Positions 18,429 through 28,005 of a stretch of 41,861 nt of DNA are shown piece after piece. A program made the position numbers and the translations under genes. The notes under the pieces are model-generated. The model saw only the letters and a program-made list of their open reading frames with translations. It made no database searches and was not told the DNA's origin. Positions within the stretch are counted from its first letter, which is position 1; every line of letters begins with the position of its first letter. This stretch comes from Acidimicrobiales bacterium (GTDB lineage: Bacteria; Actinomycetota; Acidimicrobiia; Acidimicrobiales; JAKAVM01), in NCBI GenBank assembly GCA_027452005.1, contig DAIDHF010000020.1, forward strand, positions 1 through 41,861, in the 5' to 3' direction.

Positions 18429-18797
18429 TTATTGGTTCAGCGCCACAGCAGGGTTCTCTGAGATTCCTTGAGTTGACCCCAAGACAGGTTTGTACTGTCT
18501 TCCAGCTACCTCGTCAGGAATCCGAATTACCTTGTGGCGGATAACTTCATCGATGAGAGAAAGTGATCGGCTGGCCTCGCTAACGGCCTCCGGCGAGGAG
18601 GATACTTCGAGAACCACGTAATATCCTTCAAACTTTCCGGATATCTCGTAGGTAAATCGACGCTTACCCCAGTGCTCAGACTTGCCGGGCTTTCCACCCT
18701 TGGATCTGATCTGCTCTGAGACGTTTTCCAAGATCTCGCCGATGTTACTCTCATCAAGGCCAGCGTCGAAAATAATCACAATTTCATATGACCGCAT
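18429..18797 (-). CDS. rpsF: 30S ribosomal protein bS6
   Basis: bS6 binds 16S rRNA with bS18. The 122 residues match the family: MRSYEIVIIFDAGLDE at the start, the KRRFTYEI core strand with GYYVVLEV, and DEVIRHKVIR near the end. A tail of about 20 residues follows. The ATG lies in the loop of a small hairpin (18791-18803) with an SD-like AAGGGAG just upstream. It leads the rpsF-ssb-rpsR-rplI operon. Confidence 0.97.
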   Translation of the reverse strand: MRSYEIVIIFDAGLDESNIGEILENVSEQIRSKGGKPGKSEHWGKRRFTYEISGKFEGYYVVLEVSSSPEAVSEASRSLSLIDEVIRHKVIRIPDEVAGRQYKPVLGSTQGISENPAVALNQ

Positions 18798-18855
18798 AGC
18801 GGTATAACTCCCTTCGGATCTGGAGAAAACTCTCCAAGAGCCCTAAATTTAGGGC
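18791..18855 (-). promoter_or_regulatory. Structured leader of the rpsF operon
   Basis: Three inverted repeats lie in a row before and across the rpsF start. In transcript order they are the perfect 16-base palindrome GCCCTAAATTTAGGGC (18840-18855), the stem TGGAGA/TCTCCA with a 4-base loop (18821-18836), and ACCGC/GCGGT with a 3-base loop (18791-18803) that holds the first bases of the start codon. The SD-like AAGGGAG falls between the last two. bS6-bS18 feedback on rpsF leaders is known in other bacteria; whether this leader works that way is inference. Confidence 0.45.
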
Positions 18856-18993
18856 AGGGTTAATAATTTCGTGATCATCGTACCTCGAAACTGGCGATAA
18901 TTTCATATCGAGAGCAACTATTGCGCGAGGGTACGACACTGGGGCTGGTCGACAAGCATAAGTCCACCATGTCGGTTCATTTACAGCGTGGGC

Positions 18994-19806
18994 CTAACTC
19001 GAACCGTAACTCTCGTCAAGGCCAGGAAATCGCCCTTCGTGCACGTCAGATATAAAGGTTTCTATTGCCTTGGTGGCCTGGTCGTATAGGTTTCCATACT
19101 GCCTGACGAATCTTGGCTGATTGCCGGGGATAAGTCCGAGCAGGTCGTGATAGACCAAGACCTGGCCATCACATTGAGGTCCTGCCCCAATTCCAATTGT
19201 CGGAACAGATAGCTCGGCGGTGACTTGTCTCGCCAGCCCTAGAGGGATGGCCTCAAGTACAACCGCGAAGCACCCGTGGTCGTCAAGGAATTTTGCGTCA
19301 CTCACCAAGGACTGGGCCGCTGAGGTCTCGCGGGCTTGAACCTTGTAGCCCCCGGTTATATTTACCGACTGTGGCGTAAGGCCCAAGTGACCCATGACTG
19401 GAATTTCACTGTCGATAAGGGCGTCGATCATTTCCCCTCTCTTTACCCCGCCTTCGAGCTTTACCGCCGAGGCCCCTGCTCTAATGAGTGCGGCCGCATT
19501 TTGTATCGTATCTTTTTGAGATAAATGATATGTCATCCAGGGTAGATCAGCGACAACCATGGCTTTTGGTCTTGCGCGAGTCACCGCCGAGGTATGGCGG
19601 ACCATGTCGTCGATAGTCACCGACAAGGTATCAGGGTATCCAAGCATGACCATCCCGAGAGAGTCCCCGACAAGAATTATGTCGGCCCCGGCATCGTCAA
19701 CAATTTTTGCCCCACTAAAATCGTACGCTGTCACCATTACGATACGTCGAGTCTTGTCAGACTTTTTCCAGTCTCTTATTATCGGTACAGTTATAGAGGT
19801 ATCCAT
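18994..19806 (-). CDS. panB: 3-methyl-2-oxobutanoate hydroxymethyltransferase
   Basis: PanB converts ketoisovalerate and methylene-tetrahydrofolate to ketopantoate for pantothenate and coenzyme A. The 270 residues fit the family length. VTAYDFSGAKIVDDAGAD and LVGDSLGMVMLGYP contain the metal and substrate residues, followed by KLEGG, MGHLGLTPQSVN and IGIGAGPQCDGQVLVYHDLLG (the last in two blocks), all conserved in PanB. It is transcribed away from the small zinc-ribbon gene, and no other pantothenate gene is nearby. Confidence 0.96.
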   Translation of the reverse strand: MDTSITVPIIRDWKKSDKTRRIVMVTAYDFSGAKIVDDAGADIILVGDSLGMVMLGYPDTLSVTIDDMVRHTSAVTRARPKAMVVADLPWMTYHLSQKDTIQNAAALIRAGASAVKLEGGVKRGEMIDALIDSEIPVMGHLGLTPQSVNITGGYKVQARETSAAQSLVSDAKFLDDHGCFAVVLEAIPLGLARQVTAELSVPTIGIGAGPQCDGQVLVYHDLLGLIPGNQPRFVRQYGNLYDQATKAIETFISDVHEGRFPGLDESYGSS

Positions 19807-19878
19807 GGTTCATCGCTCCTTGTCCCTTTCGAAGAAGCTTAGTTGGAACCTTATAGGTGGTGTATATTTGAAACTAAC

Positions 19879-20049
19879 GTGCTGGATATTTGCGAGAACT
19901 GTGGTACAAGAAGTGGCACTGTTGCTCGGGTAAAGCGGATTTATTGGTCCCCAGAGACCTGGGATAGCGAGGAGACCTTCGTTGTTTTAGATGAGATCGA
20001 ACTCTGGTGTGAAGCCTGTCAATTGACATATCCAAATTCGCTCGCTTAG
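19879..20049 (+). CDS. Small zinc-ribbon protein, function unknown
   Basis: A 56-residue frame carries two CxxC pairs, C5-x2-C8 and C44-x2-C47, separated by a beta-prone segment with VKRIYWSPETW. Paired CxxC motifs are typical of a zinc ribbon. The protein is acidic outside its centre and has no membrane segment. I cannot assign a family. A GTG at 19879 gives a compact protein; a TTG 12 codons upstream is an alternative. Neither has a clear ribosome binding site. The gene is divergent from panB and converges on the DUF5318 gene, itself a zinc-ligand protein. The spacing of the Cys pairs is the main support. Confidence 0.6.
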   Translation: MLDICENCGTRSGTVARVKRIYWSPETWDSEETFVVLDEIELWCEACQLTYPNSLA

Positions 20050-20081
20050 GCGACTATAAAGCCGTTACACACGAAGGGAAC

Positions 20082-20570
20082 TTACCCCAAGCGTTTTTGA
20101 ACTCGGGCCATCTTAGGAACTATAGGGGTCGAGACAAAAGTTCTAGTAAGATGATTCCAGGAACATTCCGGGCAGGCCTCAACTACATATGTTGTTAGAG
20201 GTTCCGGTGATCGCTCACGTAACGCCATAAATTCAGCCCGGCTAGTAACGCACCGACCCGAGGGACCCAAACGGGGACCAAACACGAACGAGACCAACAC
20301 CACGTTGACCTTTGCACATACCGGACACTCGATCGAGGTGGGCTCGCCCACGTTACGGGCCGCCCGAATAAGTTCAGGGTGCCCGTCGCAGATGTCGTTG
20401 ATCGAAATGCGCCCCCGGCGATACTCGCTAATTAGAGCCCGGCGGGCCAGTCGGTAGTCCACCTGGCTATTACTGCCCTTTATCGACCCGATCCCAAATG
20501 CCGGGCCCGGGTCGCCTATAACGGGACCGTTGGGTTTAGGAGATCCTGATCGATCACGTCGTTGGGTCAT
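20082..20570 (-). CDS. DUF5318-type protein
   Basis: The 162 residues resemble the actinobacterial DUF5318 family, of unknown function. After a Gly/Pro-rich N-terminus of about 35 residues comes VDYRLARRALISEYRRGRIS and the ICDGHPELIRAARNVGEPT segment. Two cysteine pairs, C82-x2-C85 and C133-x2-C136, suggest a bound zinc. CSWNHLTRTF near the end matches the family ending. In mycobacteria a relative lies close to the padR-ino1 pair, as here. The recognition is from memory of family patterns. Confidence 0.75.
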   Translation of the reverse strand: MTQRRDRSGSPKPNGPVIGDPGPAFGIGSIKGSNSQVDYRLARRALISEYRRGRISINDICDGHPELIRAARNVGEPTSIECPVCAKVNVVLVSFVFGPRLGPSGRCVTSRAEFMALRERSPEPLTTYVVEACPECSWNHLTRTFVSTPIVPKMARVQKRLG

Positions 20571-20707
20571 TGAAAACCATGATAGACCACGGATGATTTG
20601 GCGCCTACCTTTCCATCCTAGGATGTATCCTCAAATGCTAATAATTACCAACTGCTCGTTCCCTCTATGCAAGTGCGTATTTTATATTGCGGGTAATAAA
20701 TTGATGC

Positions 20708-20747
20708 TTGCGTTTTCAAAGAATTCGATATATCATATCGATATATC
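20708..20747 (+). promoter_or_regulatory. padR promoter with overlapping repeat operator
   Basis: TTGCGT (20708-20713) and TATCAT (20731-20736) are 17 bases apart, a reasonable promoter. Overlapping the -10 are two direct copies of TCGATATATC (20725-20734 and 20738-20747). Each contains the 8-base palindrome GATATATC, and a further palindrome ATATCGATAT lies at 20736-20745. PadR regulators commonly repress their own promoters, so autoregulation is likely. The gene start is 40 bases further on. Confidence 0.5.
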
Positions 20748-20786
20748 CATAGCAGCCACGAGAGTGGAGCGAGACACGTAGGCACG

Positions 20787-21431
20787 ATGAAGAAACGATC
20801 ACACTTTCTAGACATGGCAATTTTGGGGGTTCTCAGAAACCGGGACCTGCACGGGTACGAGATAAAGCGCCAGATCGTAGACGAATTGGGACTATTTACT
20901 TCAATCTCCTTTGGCTCAATGTATCCCGCACTAGCCCGGCTCGAACGGCTGGGACTAGTTGAAGTAACCCAGGGAAGGCCTCGTGGCCAACTCAGGCAGG
21001 CCCCTTTTACGGGATCACTAGGCGGAGAGCGGGCAATAGCAGTTGGACTGAGGGTAACCGGTGGAGCAGATGAGACTAGATCCCGGGGGAAAAAGGTTTA
21101 TACGTTAACCGAGGCTGGTCGTGGTACCTTTAGCGGCTTTGTGAACGACGACTTTGACCACGGTGACGATGACTTGGCATTTCGGGTTCGGCTTGCCTTT
21201 GCCGGAGCGTTAGAGCCTGAGATGAGACTCAAGCTCTTAGAGCGACGGAGAAGCTCCCTGGAAGCCAGGTTGAACAAGGGAAAGTTCTCAGGCTCCAGGT
21301 CGATTCTAGATGACCTCTATGCCAAGTGTGTTATTGAGCACACCCAGTCAGAAACCGTAAACGACATTTCATGGATAAACGAACTAATAGATTCCGAAAG
21401 GAGAAGGATAAGTGAACACACAGCCCAGTAA
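20787..21431 (+). CDS. PadR-family transcriptional regulator
   Basis: A winged-helix repressor. [20 protein letters not shown] starts the 214-residue protein and matches the PadR N-terminus, followed by [20 protein letters not shown], the recognition helix region. Residues about 62-95 form an insertion before the wing ([14 protein letters not shown]), as in the relatives beside mycobacterial ino1. A helical C-terminal domain follows for dimerisation. It overlaps ino1 by 20 bases and is likely cotranscribed with it, so it probably controls inositol-phosphate synthesis. The inducer cannot be inferred. Confidence 0.9.
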   Translation: MKKRSHFLDMAILGVLRNRDLHGYEIKRQIVDELGLFTSISFGSMYPALARLERLGLVEVTQGRPRGQLRQAPFTGSLGGERAIAVGLRVTGGADETRSRGKKVYTLTEAGRGTFSGFVNDDFDHGDDDLAFRVRLAFAGALEPEMRLKLLERRRSSLEARLNKGKFSGSRSILDDLYAKCVIEHTQSETVNDISWINELIDSERRRISEHTAQ

Positions 21432-22518
21432 TCATCTGCGAGGTATCAAGAAGTTGAGACTAGCCATTGCCGGGATCGGGAACTGTTCGTCGTCGTTGCT
21501 TCAAGGAATTGAATACTACGCCAGTGCCAGTCCGGACGAGGTTGTCCCTGGACTAATGAATGTGGTCTTGGGGGGATACCACATATCCGACATCGAGCTC
21601 GTGGCAGCCTTTGATGTCGACAGCGAGAAGGTTGGTATCGACGTTTCCAAGGCCATCTTTTCCAGTCAGAACAACACGTATCGATTTAGCGATGTTCCAG
21701 AAGCCGGGGTGATCGTCCAGCGCGGCCCAACCCTGGACGGACTAGGCAAGTACTACCAGAAAGTTATCGACGAGTCTCCGGCCGAACCAGTAGACGTGGC
21801 TCAGGTCCTGAGAGACACCCGGGCCGACGTGCTAGTTAGCTATCTCCCGGTCGGATCTGAGGCTGCCCAGCGTTACTACGCTCAGGCGTGCATCGACTCA
21901 GGGGTTGGATTCGTAAATGCGATCCCGGTGTTTATTGCAAGTGATCCCGAGTGGGCCCATAAGTTTGAAGTGGCTGGCGTCCCTATAGTCGGGGACGACA
22001 TAAAGAGCCAGGTTGGTTCGACGATCGTCCACCGAATTTTAACCCGGTTATTCGAAGATCGAGGTACCAGACTCGATCGTACCTACCAGTTGAACGTGGG
22101 AGGAAATATGGACTTTATGAACATGCTTGAACGTGACCGACTCGAGTCAAAGAAAATTTCAAAGACCCAGGCGGTAACGAGTCAGATCACCCGGGACATC
22201 TCGCCAGGCGACGTACACATTGGCCCGTCAGACCACGTACCCTGGTTGGAGGATCGCAAGTGGGCATACATCAGGATGGAGGGTAGAAACTTTGGAGACG
22301 TCCCACTAAATCTTGAACTCAAACTTGAAGTATGGGACTCCCCAAATTCTGCCGGGGTTATTATCGACGCGGTTCGCTGTGCCAAGCTCGCCAAGGATCG
22401 GGGAATCGGGGGACCACTTCTAGGACCCTCGGCTTACTTTATGAAGTCACCGCCCGTCCAGTACACCGATGACGAGGCCAAAAGGCAGGTCGACGAGTTT
22501 TGCTCAGATCCTAGCTAG
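21412..22518 (+). CDS. ino1: Inositol-3-phosphate synthase
   Basis: This NAD-dependent enzyme cyclises glucose 6-phosphate to inositol 3-phosphate, the precursor of phosphatidylinositol and mycothiol-type compounds in actinobacteria. The 368 residues contain the nucleotide-binding [12 protein letters not shown], then [15 protein letters not shown] and [12 protein letters not shown] with catalytic lysines nearby, and end with [16 protein letters not shown]. This is the short actinobacterial form. It starts with GTG at 21412, with a strong GGAGAAGG ribosome binding site inside padR. Its stop shares an 8-base palindrome with the stop of the convergent CCA-adding enzyme. Confidence 0.95.
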   Translation: MNTQPSNHLRGIKKLRLAIAGIGNCSSSLLQGIEYYASASPDEVVPGLMNVVLGGYHISDIELVAAFDVDSEKVGIDVSKAIFSSQNNTYRFSDVPEAGVIVQRGPTLDGLGKYYQKVIDESPAEPVDVAQVLRDTRADVLVSYLPVGSEAAQRYYAQACIDSGVGFVNAIPVFIASDPEWAHKFEVAGVPIVGDDIKSQVGSTIVHRILTRLFEDRGTRLDRTYQLNVGGNMDFMNMLERDRLESKKISKTQAVTSQITRDISPGDVHIGPSDHVPWLEDRKWAYIRMEGRNFGDVPLNLELKLEVWDSPNSAGVIIDAVRCAKLAKDRGIGGPLLGPSAYFMKSPPVQYTDDEAKRQVDEFCSDPS

Positions 22519-24010
22519 TTTGTAGATCTCCTCGGTCCGACCACCAGGCCATGAGGCGTCCAATGGCCTCCTCCTTGGACAGGGGGCCCTCATTTATTCG
22601 GATCTCCAACAAGAAGCCTAGAGCCTTGCCTATGATCGGACCCGGCGGGAGGCCAAGTACTTCCATGACCTCATCCCCGGAAAGATCCGGCCGGAGGGCA
22701 CTTAGTTCCTCTTGACCTTTCAACTCGTCGATCCGACGTTCTAGGCTGTCCATCCGGTCAGCCAGGGCTTTGGCTTTGGACTGGTTTCGGGTCGTACAGT
22801 CACACCTAGTCAGCTCGTTGAGCCTGGCTAGGTACTCCCCGGCATCCCTTACGTATCTCCGAACCGCCGAGTCGGTCCATCCCATTTTGTAGGTGTGAAA
22901 TCTCAGATGTAACTCGACCAACTTTGAGACCTGTTCGATATCGTGTCCGGGGTATCGTAACTCTCGCATCCGCCTCATGGTCATTTTCGCCCCGACCACG
23001 TCGTGGAAGTGGAATGACGGTCCTGACGGACCAATCTTACGCGTGGCTGGCTTGCCGACATCATGAAACAGTGCCGCCAGCCTAAGAATTCGATCCGGAT
23101 TAGTTTTAGAGACTACCGCAATCGTGTGGGCCAGGACGTCTTTGTGGCGATGTACAGGATCCTGCTCGAGAGCGAGGGCGGGAAGTTCAGGCAAGAAGTA
23201 CTCTGCCAGTCCGGTGTTCACAATAAACCACAGCCCCTGGCTCGGGTCGGGTTCTATCATGAGCTTGTCCAGCTCATCGCGAACTCGTTCACGAGACACT
23301 ATTTCTAAGCGGTCCTTTAGCTGTGACACTCCCTGGGCTATGTCGGGATCTGGCTGAAAGCCCTTGGCTATAAATCTGGCCGTTCGTAACATCCGCAAGG
23401 GGTCGTCGTTGAAGGACTCACTTACCGGGATTGGTGTTCGAAGACGCCTAGCTATGAGATCGCCGATCCCGTCAAAGGGATCCACGATCTCCAGATCGGG
23501 CAAACTAAGAGCAATCGCGTTTATTGTAAAGTCTCGTCGAGACAGATCTTGATGAATCTGGGAAGAGAACTCCACGTGGGGTTTGCGGGACCCCGGGTCA
23601 TAGTTCTCGGTCCGGTGCGTGGTGATCTCACACTTGATCCCCTCAAATACGCATCCAATTGTTCCAAATTTCTTGCCCTGGTCCCAGGTTGGTATCCTGA
23701 GTGACCTGAGAACCCTTTCGGTCTCTTCAGGCGTCGCGTCTGTTGTGAAATCTAGGTCCGGACTCACCGACCTTATCGACCCGTCTACCTCGATGGGATC
23801 TCGGGACTCGTCAGGAAGACTCGAGGTCCTCGGTGGCCTGGAACTGTCAACTATCATATCCCGGACACTTCCACCCACAAGGTAAATTCTCCGGCCAATT
23901 TCGACAAAGCCCTGGGTAAGGCTGGCCGTCCCGGTAGCCAACTCAACAAAGCGCGTCGGGACACCTTGTAGTCTCGAGATTACTTGGCCTTGTTTACCTG
24001 TTTGGGTCAC
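22511..24010 (-). CDS. cca: CCA tRNA nucleotidyltransferase
   Basis: Adds or repairs the CCA end of tRNAs. From a GTG at 24010 the protein has 499 residues. The class II nucleotidyltransferase head has [40 protein letters not shown] and [11 protein letters not shown]. The RNA-binding region holds [17 protein letters not shown] and [16 protein letters not shown], and an HD-type domain has [12 protein letters not shown]. The open frame runs to 24256, but that would overlap the divergent gene at 24087 and add unrelated residues, so I use 24010. In mycobacteria the homologue pcnA lies next to the same DUF6049-murJ genes. Confidence 0.94.
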   Translation of the reverse strand: MTQTGKQGQVISRLQGVPTRFVELATGTASLTQGFVEIGRRIYLVGGSVRDMIVDSSRPPRTSSLPDESRDPIEVDGSIRSVSPDLDFTTDATPEETERVLRSLRIPTWDQGKKFGTIGCVFEGIKCEITTHRTENYDPGSRKPHVEFSSQIHQDLSRRDFTINAIALSLPDLEIVDPFDGIGDLIARRLRTPIPVSESFNDDPLRMLRTARFIAKGFQPDPDIAQGVSQLKDRLEIVSRERVRDELDKLMIEPDPSQGLWFIVNTGLAEYFLPELPALALEQDPVHRHKDVLAHTIAVVSKTNPDRILRLAALFHDVGKPATRKIGPSGPSFHFHDVVGAKMTMRRMRELRYPGHDIEQVSKLVELHLRFHTYKMGWTDSAVRRYVRDAGEYLARLNELTRCDCTTRNQSKAKALADRMDSLERRIDELKGQEELSALRPDLSGDEVMEVLGLPPGPIIGKALGFLLEIRINEGPLSKEEAIGRLMAWWSDRGDLQTS

Positions 24011-24086
24011 GCGATATAGGCTATATCTGCGCCGCAACCAGGATCTAATACAGGCCGGTATTATAATTACCACAAACATTCCAGCT

Positions 24087-26372
24087 ATGGACGAAATAAC
24101 CCCCCTTGAGATCATAAGTTTCGGCCCCCGCAAATTTTGTATGATCTCAGGACGCTTCTGGGGATCTTTGGTAGTAATATCCGTCTTGCTCTCGACATTT
24201 GGACTCTTGGCATCAAATCTTGCCCAGGCCATTTCCAACCCGGATGGTCGGATCACACTAGTTCAACAGTCCCCCTGGGTTAGTGACAATGAGAGCTTCT
24301 CCATTACTGTCTCGGTTCCGTCAACTATGGTTAGTCCAACCACTGAGTTCCAACTCTCGTTATACGACAAACTAGAAAGTAGAAACGGGTTTGTGTCGTC
24401 ACTTCAAGGTAAAGATTCGGGTATTCTTCGAGAGTTTCCTCCTATTGCAATTACAAGCCTGATACCCGGAAGTCAACAGTCAAGACCAACCACCCAGGTA
24501 ATTGGGTCATCGGTGTCAACCCTCGAGCCAACCTACTCATTTGAGATTAACCCGGCCACTACCCCGGGGTCCACGATTCCCTGGGTAGACCTACAGAACT
24601 GTCCGTCGAGTGGTTGTTCTGGGGTGTACCCAGTTGAAATTTCACTTATTGACTCCCAAACTGGGCGGGTAACGGGTACCTTGTCAACCCAGATGGTGTA
24701 CTTCCAAAGCGTAGCTTCACTGGCAAAGCTGGCATTTGCCTGGATAGTGCCCATTGAACATGCCAGCCAGACCAAAGACCTAGCCACCTTGTCTCAGTAT
24801 CCCGGGGTCTCATTATCAGTTGACCTAGAACCCAGAGTTGCCCTGACAGCCTCGCAAAAAGCCCCGGGAGCAACCAGGACAAGTTTGGCCTCGGCCTTAC
24901 ACTCACTTATAGTCTCTCCCTCAACAACCCAGGTGGGTTCAATCAGTAATCCGTCGGCCCCTAAAGGCGGTCAATCAGTTACGGCACCCACGGTTGGGCA
25001 CGCACCACCATCAACGCCTACGGCTCTTTCGGCCGACCATATGGTACTGGGTTCGACGTTTGTTCCCGTGAATCCGGTTCAGCTGATCGATAATAATTTA
25101 ACAAGTGAACTTGACCAACAACTCCAAACCGGATTTCAGATACTTTCGGGTCTGTTTCACCAAAGACTGCCCGAAAGCTACTGGGTATCAAATCAACCTC
25201 TCACCAGGCAAGGCGCTAATCTCCTTATAAGTAAGGGGTATTCAAACTTTATACTTCCAGCCTCCACACTGGGTTACGTGAACGAGAATTTGACGCCTAC
25301 CCAACCTTGGATCCTCTCAGGCGTTACGCCGGTCCCGGGCTCTTACGTGGGGGAGTCCGATCCCGGCCTTGAGACCGATCTTGCCAGTACTAACGATCCA
25401 ATACTTGCAGCCCATCGACTCTTTGCAGACCTTGTCCAGGTATGGGCTGACGAACCCAACCAAACTAACCCTCCCAGGGCACTCGTGCTTGATTCAAATA
25501 CGCAACTAGCCTCAAACACGCAGTTCATTTCCACGTTGCTCGGAATTCTAAGTAATAACCCGGCAATAACTCCGATCTCATTGCAGGAATATTTCAATAT
25601 ATTTCAAGCCCAGCCGACCAAGGAGTATTTGGGCCAAAGATCTCTCACGGGAGGATCGCGGCAACCGTCCCTTCCCTGGGGAGAGATTCGACACCTGCGA
25701 TCTAGCCAACTCGCACTTGCGCAGACATTTGGGCAGACCAACGGGAACGTCGAGTTACTAAATCAAGATATTTTAGAGAGCGAAGCGTCAAACATATCAT
25801 CAGCTCAACGTCTAGATCGTCTCAGATTGGCTACACACCAATCCAACTATCTTGCGTCCAAGATTCGACTTACCGGGTCCCAAGTAATTACTCTAACGTC
25901 TCAGAGCGGGAACCTACCTATAACCCTGGGTCTTTACTCGTCCCGATCAGCCTCGGTGGTTATTCGGATAAAAAGTGACAAGTTGGAGTTTCCATCCGGG
26001 GATTCCAAGAGCATCGTGTTGACCAAGAAGACTTCCACGGAGATCTTCCGGGTCAAGACTCGAACCCCGGGAGAGTTTTCTATAAAGATCTCCGTGCTAA
26101 CCCCGGATCTAACTCTGTTGATTGACTCTAGTTCTTATACGATTCGATCAACGGCCTTTTCCGGGGTAGCCACAGTCCTTACTTCCGGTGCCCTGTTGCT
26201 GTTGATAGTGTGGTGGATCCGATCGATCGTTAGAACTAGACGGACAAAAACGCCCAACAAGGACGATCTCCAAACCGATGAATTGGGGCCTCAAGCAACA
26301 CCTGACGATGACCCCCAGATGTTCCAGGAGACCCAGGTAATCAACACGATAGACGAAAGTGAAAACATCTAG
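24087..26372 (+). CDS. DUF6049-like secreted/membrane protein
   Basis: A protein of about 760 residues with an N-terminal signal or membrane segment (about 27-50), a large exported region rich in Ser, Thr, Pro and Gln, one membrane helix near 691-711 (VATVLTSGALLLLIVWWI) and a short charged tail in the cytoplasm. It resembles the DUF6049 protein that sits between pcnA and mviN in actinobacteria, mainly by position, size and topology. ATG at 24087 or ATG at 24141 (which gives a tidier signal) is the start; neither has a strong ribosome binding site. It overlaps the murJ start by 14 bases, so a role tied to lipid II export is likely but unproven. Confidence 0.75.
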   Translation: MDEITPLEIISFGPRKFCMISGRFWGSLVVISVLLSTFGLLASNLAQAISNPDGRITLVQQSPWVSDNESFSITVSVPSTMVSPTTEFQLSLYDKLESRNGFVSSLQGKDSGILREFPPIAITSLIPGSQQSRPTTQVIGSSVSTLEPTYSFEINPATTPGSTIPWVDLQNCPSSGCSGVYPVEISLIDSQTGRVTGTLSTQMVYFQSVASLAKLAFAWIVPIEHASQTKDLATLSQYPGVSLSVDLEPRVALTASQKAPGATRTSLASALHSLIVSPSTTQVGSISNPSAPKGGQSVTAPTVGHAPPSTPTALSADHMVLGSTFVPVNPVQLIDNNLTSELDQQLQTGFQILSGLFHQRLPESYWVSNQPLTRQGANLLISKGYSNFILPASTLGYVNENLTPTQPWILSGVTPVPGSYVGESDPGLETDLASTNDPILAAHRLFADLVQVWADEPNQTNPPRALVLDSNTQLASNTQFISTLLGILSNNPAITPISLQEYFNIFQAQPTKEYLGQRSLTGGSRQPSLPWGEIRHLRSSQLALAQTFGQTNGNVELLNQDILESEASNISSAQRLDRLRLATHQSNYLASKIRLTGSQVITLTSQSGNLPITLGLYSSRSASVVIRIKSDKLEFPSGDSKSIVLTKKTSTEIFRVKTRTPGEFSIKISVLTPDLTLLIDSSSYTIRSTAFSGVATVLTSGALLLLIVWWIRSIVRTRRTKTPNKDDLQTDELGPQATPDDDPQMFQETQVINTIDESENI

Positions 26373-27981
26373 CTTGAACACCGTGCCCCAAGATCGAGAT
26401 AGTGGACCCAGTCCATTTACCGGTGCCAGAACTACCGTGCCCAAGATGGCCCTGGGAACACTCCTGTCGCGCCTTACCGGGCTAGTAAGGATCTTTATCT
26501 TGACCTATGCCCTTGGGATAAATCACCTGTCGGACTCCTACAATCTGGCAAACAACACCCCTAATATTATCTTCGATCTCGTACTGGGAGGTATTTTTTC
26601 TGCCACCTTAATCCCGGTGTTTGTTGAACGTCTACACCTAAATCGCAATGGGGAACCCGACCGTGAGTCAGTCTCAGCAATAGTTACCGTGTCGGCTGTA
26701 ATCTTGGTCTTGGCCTCTCTTTTCACCTTTATCTTCGCTCCTGCAATAATTGACCTGTACACCACGGGAACCGGGGGGAACCAAGCCGCCGCTGTCCACC
26801 AGGTTTCGGTCGTCTTGTTGCGATGTTTTGCTCCTCAAATTGCCCTTTACGGATTATGCTCTTTGATCTCAGCACTCCTGAACGCGAGATCTGTGTTTTC
26901 ACCGCCAATGTTTGTGCCTATCGTGAACAACTTGATCTGCATTGTCATGTTGGGTTACGTGTCGGTGGCCTTCTCTCACCCCTCGGTGACCTACGCAAAA
27001 GGCCACCTGACCTTTGAACTCGTGCTCGGACTCGGGACTACTCTTGGGGTAGCTGCCCAGTTGGCCATGTTGTTTCCATACTTGAGAAAACTTCACCTGG
27101 GACTAAGGTGGACATGGAAATTAAGAAATCCTGCCGTCCGTCAGGTAGTCTCACTTTCCTCGTGGACCCTCGGGTTTGTGATTGCCAACCAGGTAACCTA
27201 CTTTATCGTGCTCGCCTTAGCCGTACACTCAGGGAGAGGAGGGGTAACGGCCTACTCAACGGCCTTCGCCTTTTTCCAGTTACCTTATGGAGTCGCAGTA
27301 GTGTCCATAATGAGTGCCGTACAACCAACGATGGCCCTCTCATGGAGCCAGAGAAATTTGACGAGATTCAAGACCCGTTTTCTGTCCGGACTCAGTGCCA
27401 TAAATGGGGTCGTAATTCCAGCGTCGGTCATGATGATTGTTGTGGCACAACCTGCGATCGGGTTCCTACTCGGACACGGCTCGGCCACGGTGAGTTCAAC
27501 GTTGGTAATTAGTCGCACCCTAGTTACGTTCGCCTTGGGACTTCCTGGGTTTTGCTGGTACTTATACTTGGTACGGGCGTTTCAGACCATGCAAGATACC
27601 AAGACCGTATTTCACCTTTACCTACTGGAAAACGCAATAAATGCATTTCTTGCGATTTTTCTGGTCGGACCCTTTGGGGTTGAGGGACTTGCCCTGTCAA
27701 TGTCGTTAGCCTACACCCTTGCCGCGATTGTCGGGTACGCACAACTTGCAATCCCCCTAGACGGTATCGGGTTAGAGAGTATTTCTAGACCACTCTTTAG
27801 GGTAATCACCCTGTCTTCAATAGCGGGCCTAATCTCCTTCATCTCACAGTCGGAGATTGGCTCAACCAGCACTTTTGGGATGTTCGAAAAGCTAGTCGTG
27901 GCCTCGGTAGTTGCCCTCGCGGTTTTGGGCGCTGGAGTCTGGCTTGGACTGTCTAGACAACTAGACTCTTTCAATACCTAA
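26359..27981 (+). CDS. murJ: Lipid II flippase MurJ
   Basis: MurJ flips lipid II across the membrane during peptidoglycan synthesis. The 540 residues are almost all hydrophobic, with about 14 membrane segments. GTLLSRLTGLVRIFILTYALG, NLANNTPNII and GGIFSATLIPVF near the front match the MVF family, and RAFQTMQDTKT lies near 404. There is no C-terminal kinase-like domain, unlike in mycobacterial MviN. It starts with GTG at 26359, inside the end of the DUF6049-like gene. degV follows after 24 bases. Confidence 0.95.
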   Translation: MKTSSLNTVPQDRDSGPSPFTGARTTVPKMALGTLLSRLTGLVRIFILTYALGINHLSDSYNLANNTPNIIFDLVLGGIFSATLIPVFVERLHLNRNGEPDRESVSAIVTVSAVILVLASLFTFIFAPAIIDLYTTGTGGNQAAAVHQVSVVLLRCFAPQIALYGLCSLISALLNARSVFSPPMFVPIVNNLICIVMLGYVSVAFSHPSVTYAKGHLTFELVLGLGTTLGVAAQLAMLFPYLRKLHLGLRWTWKLRNPAVRQVVSLSSWTLGFVIANQVTYFIVLALAVHSGRGGVTAYSTAFAFFQLPYGVAVVSIMSAVQPTMALSWSQRNLTRFKTRFLSGLSAINGVVIPASVMMIVVAQPAIGFLLGHGSATVSSTLVISRTLVTFALGLPGFCWYLYLVRAFQTMQDTKTVFHLYLLENAINAFLAIFLVGPFGVEGLALSMSLAYTLAAIVGYAQLAIPLDGIGLESISRPLFRVITLSSIAGLISFISQSEIGSTSTFGMFEKLVVASVVALAVLGAGVWLGLSRQLDSFNT

Positions 27982-28005
27982 ACCGATATTTCGTCGAGGA
28001 GATTT

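Noticed and set aside
24011-24256. N-terminal extension of the CCA-adding enzyme to 24256
   Set aside because: It would overlap the divergent gene starting at 24087 and add a hydrophobic stretch that is not part of the family.
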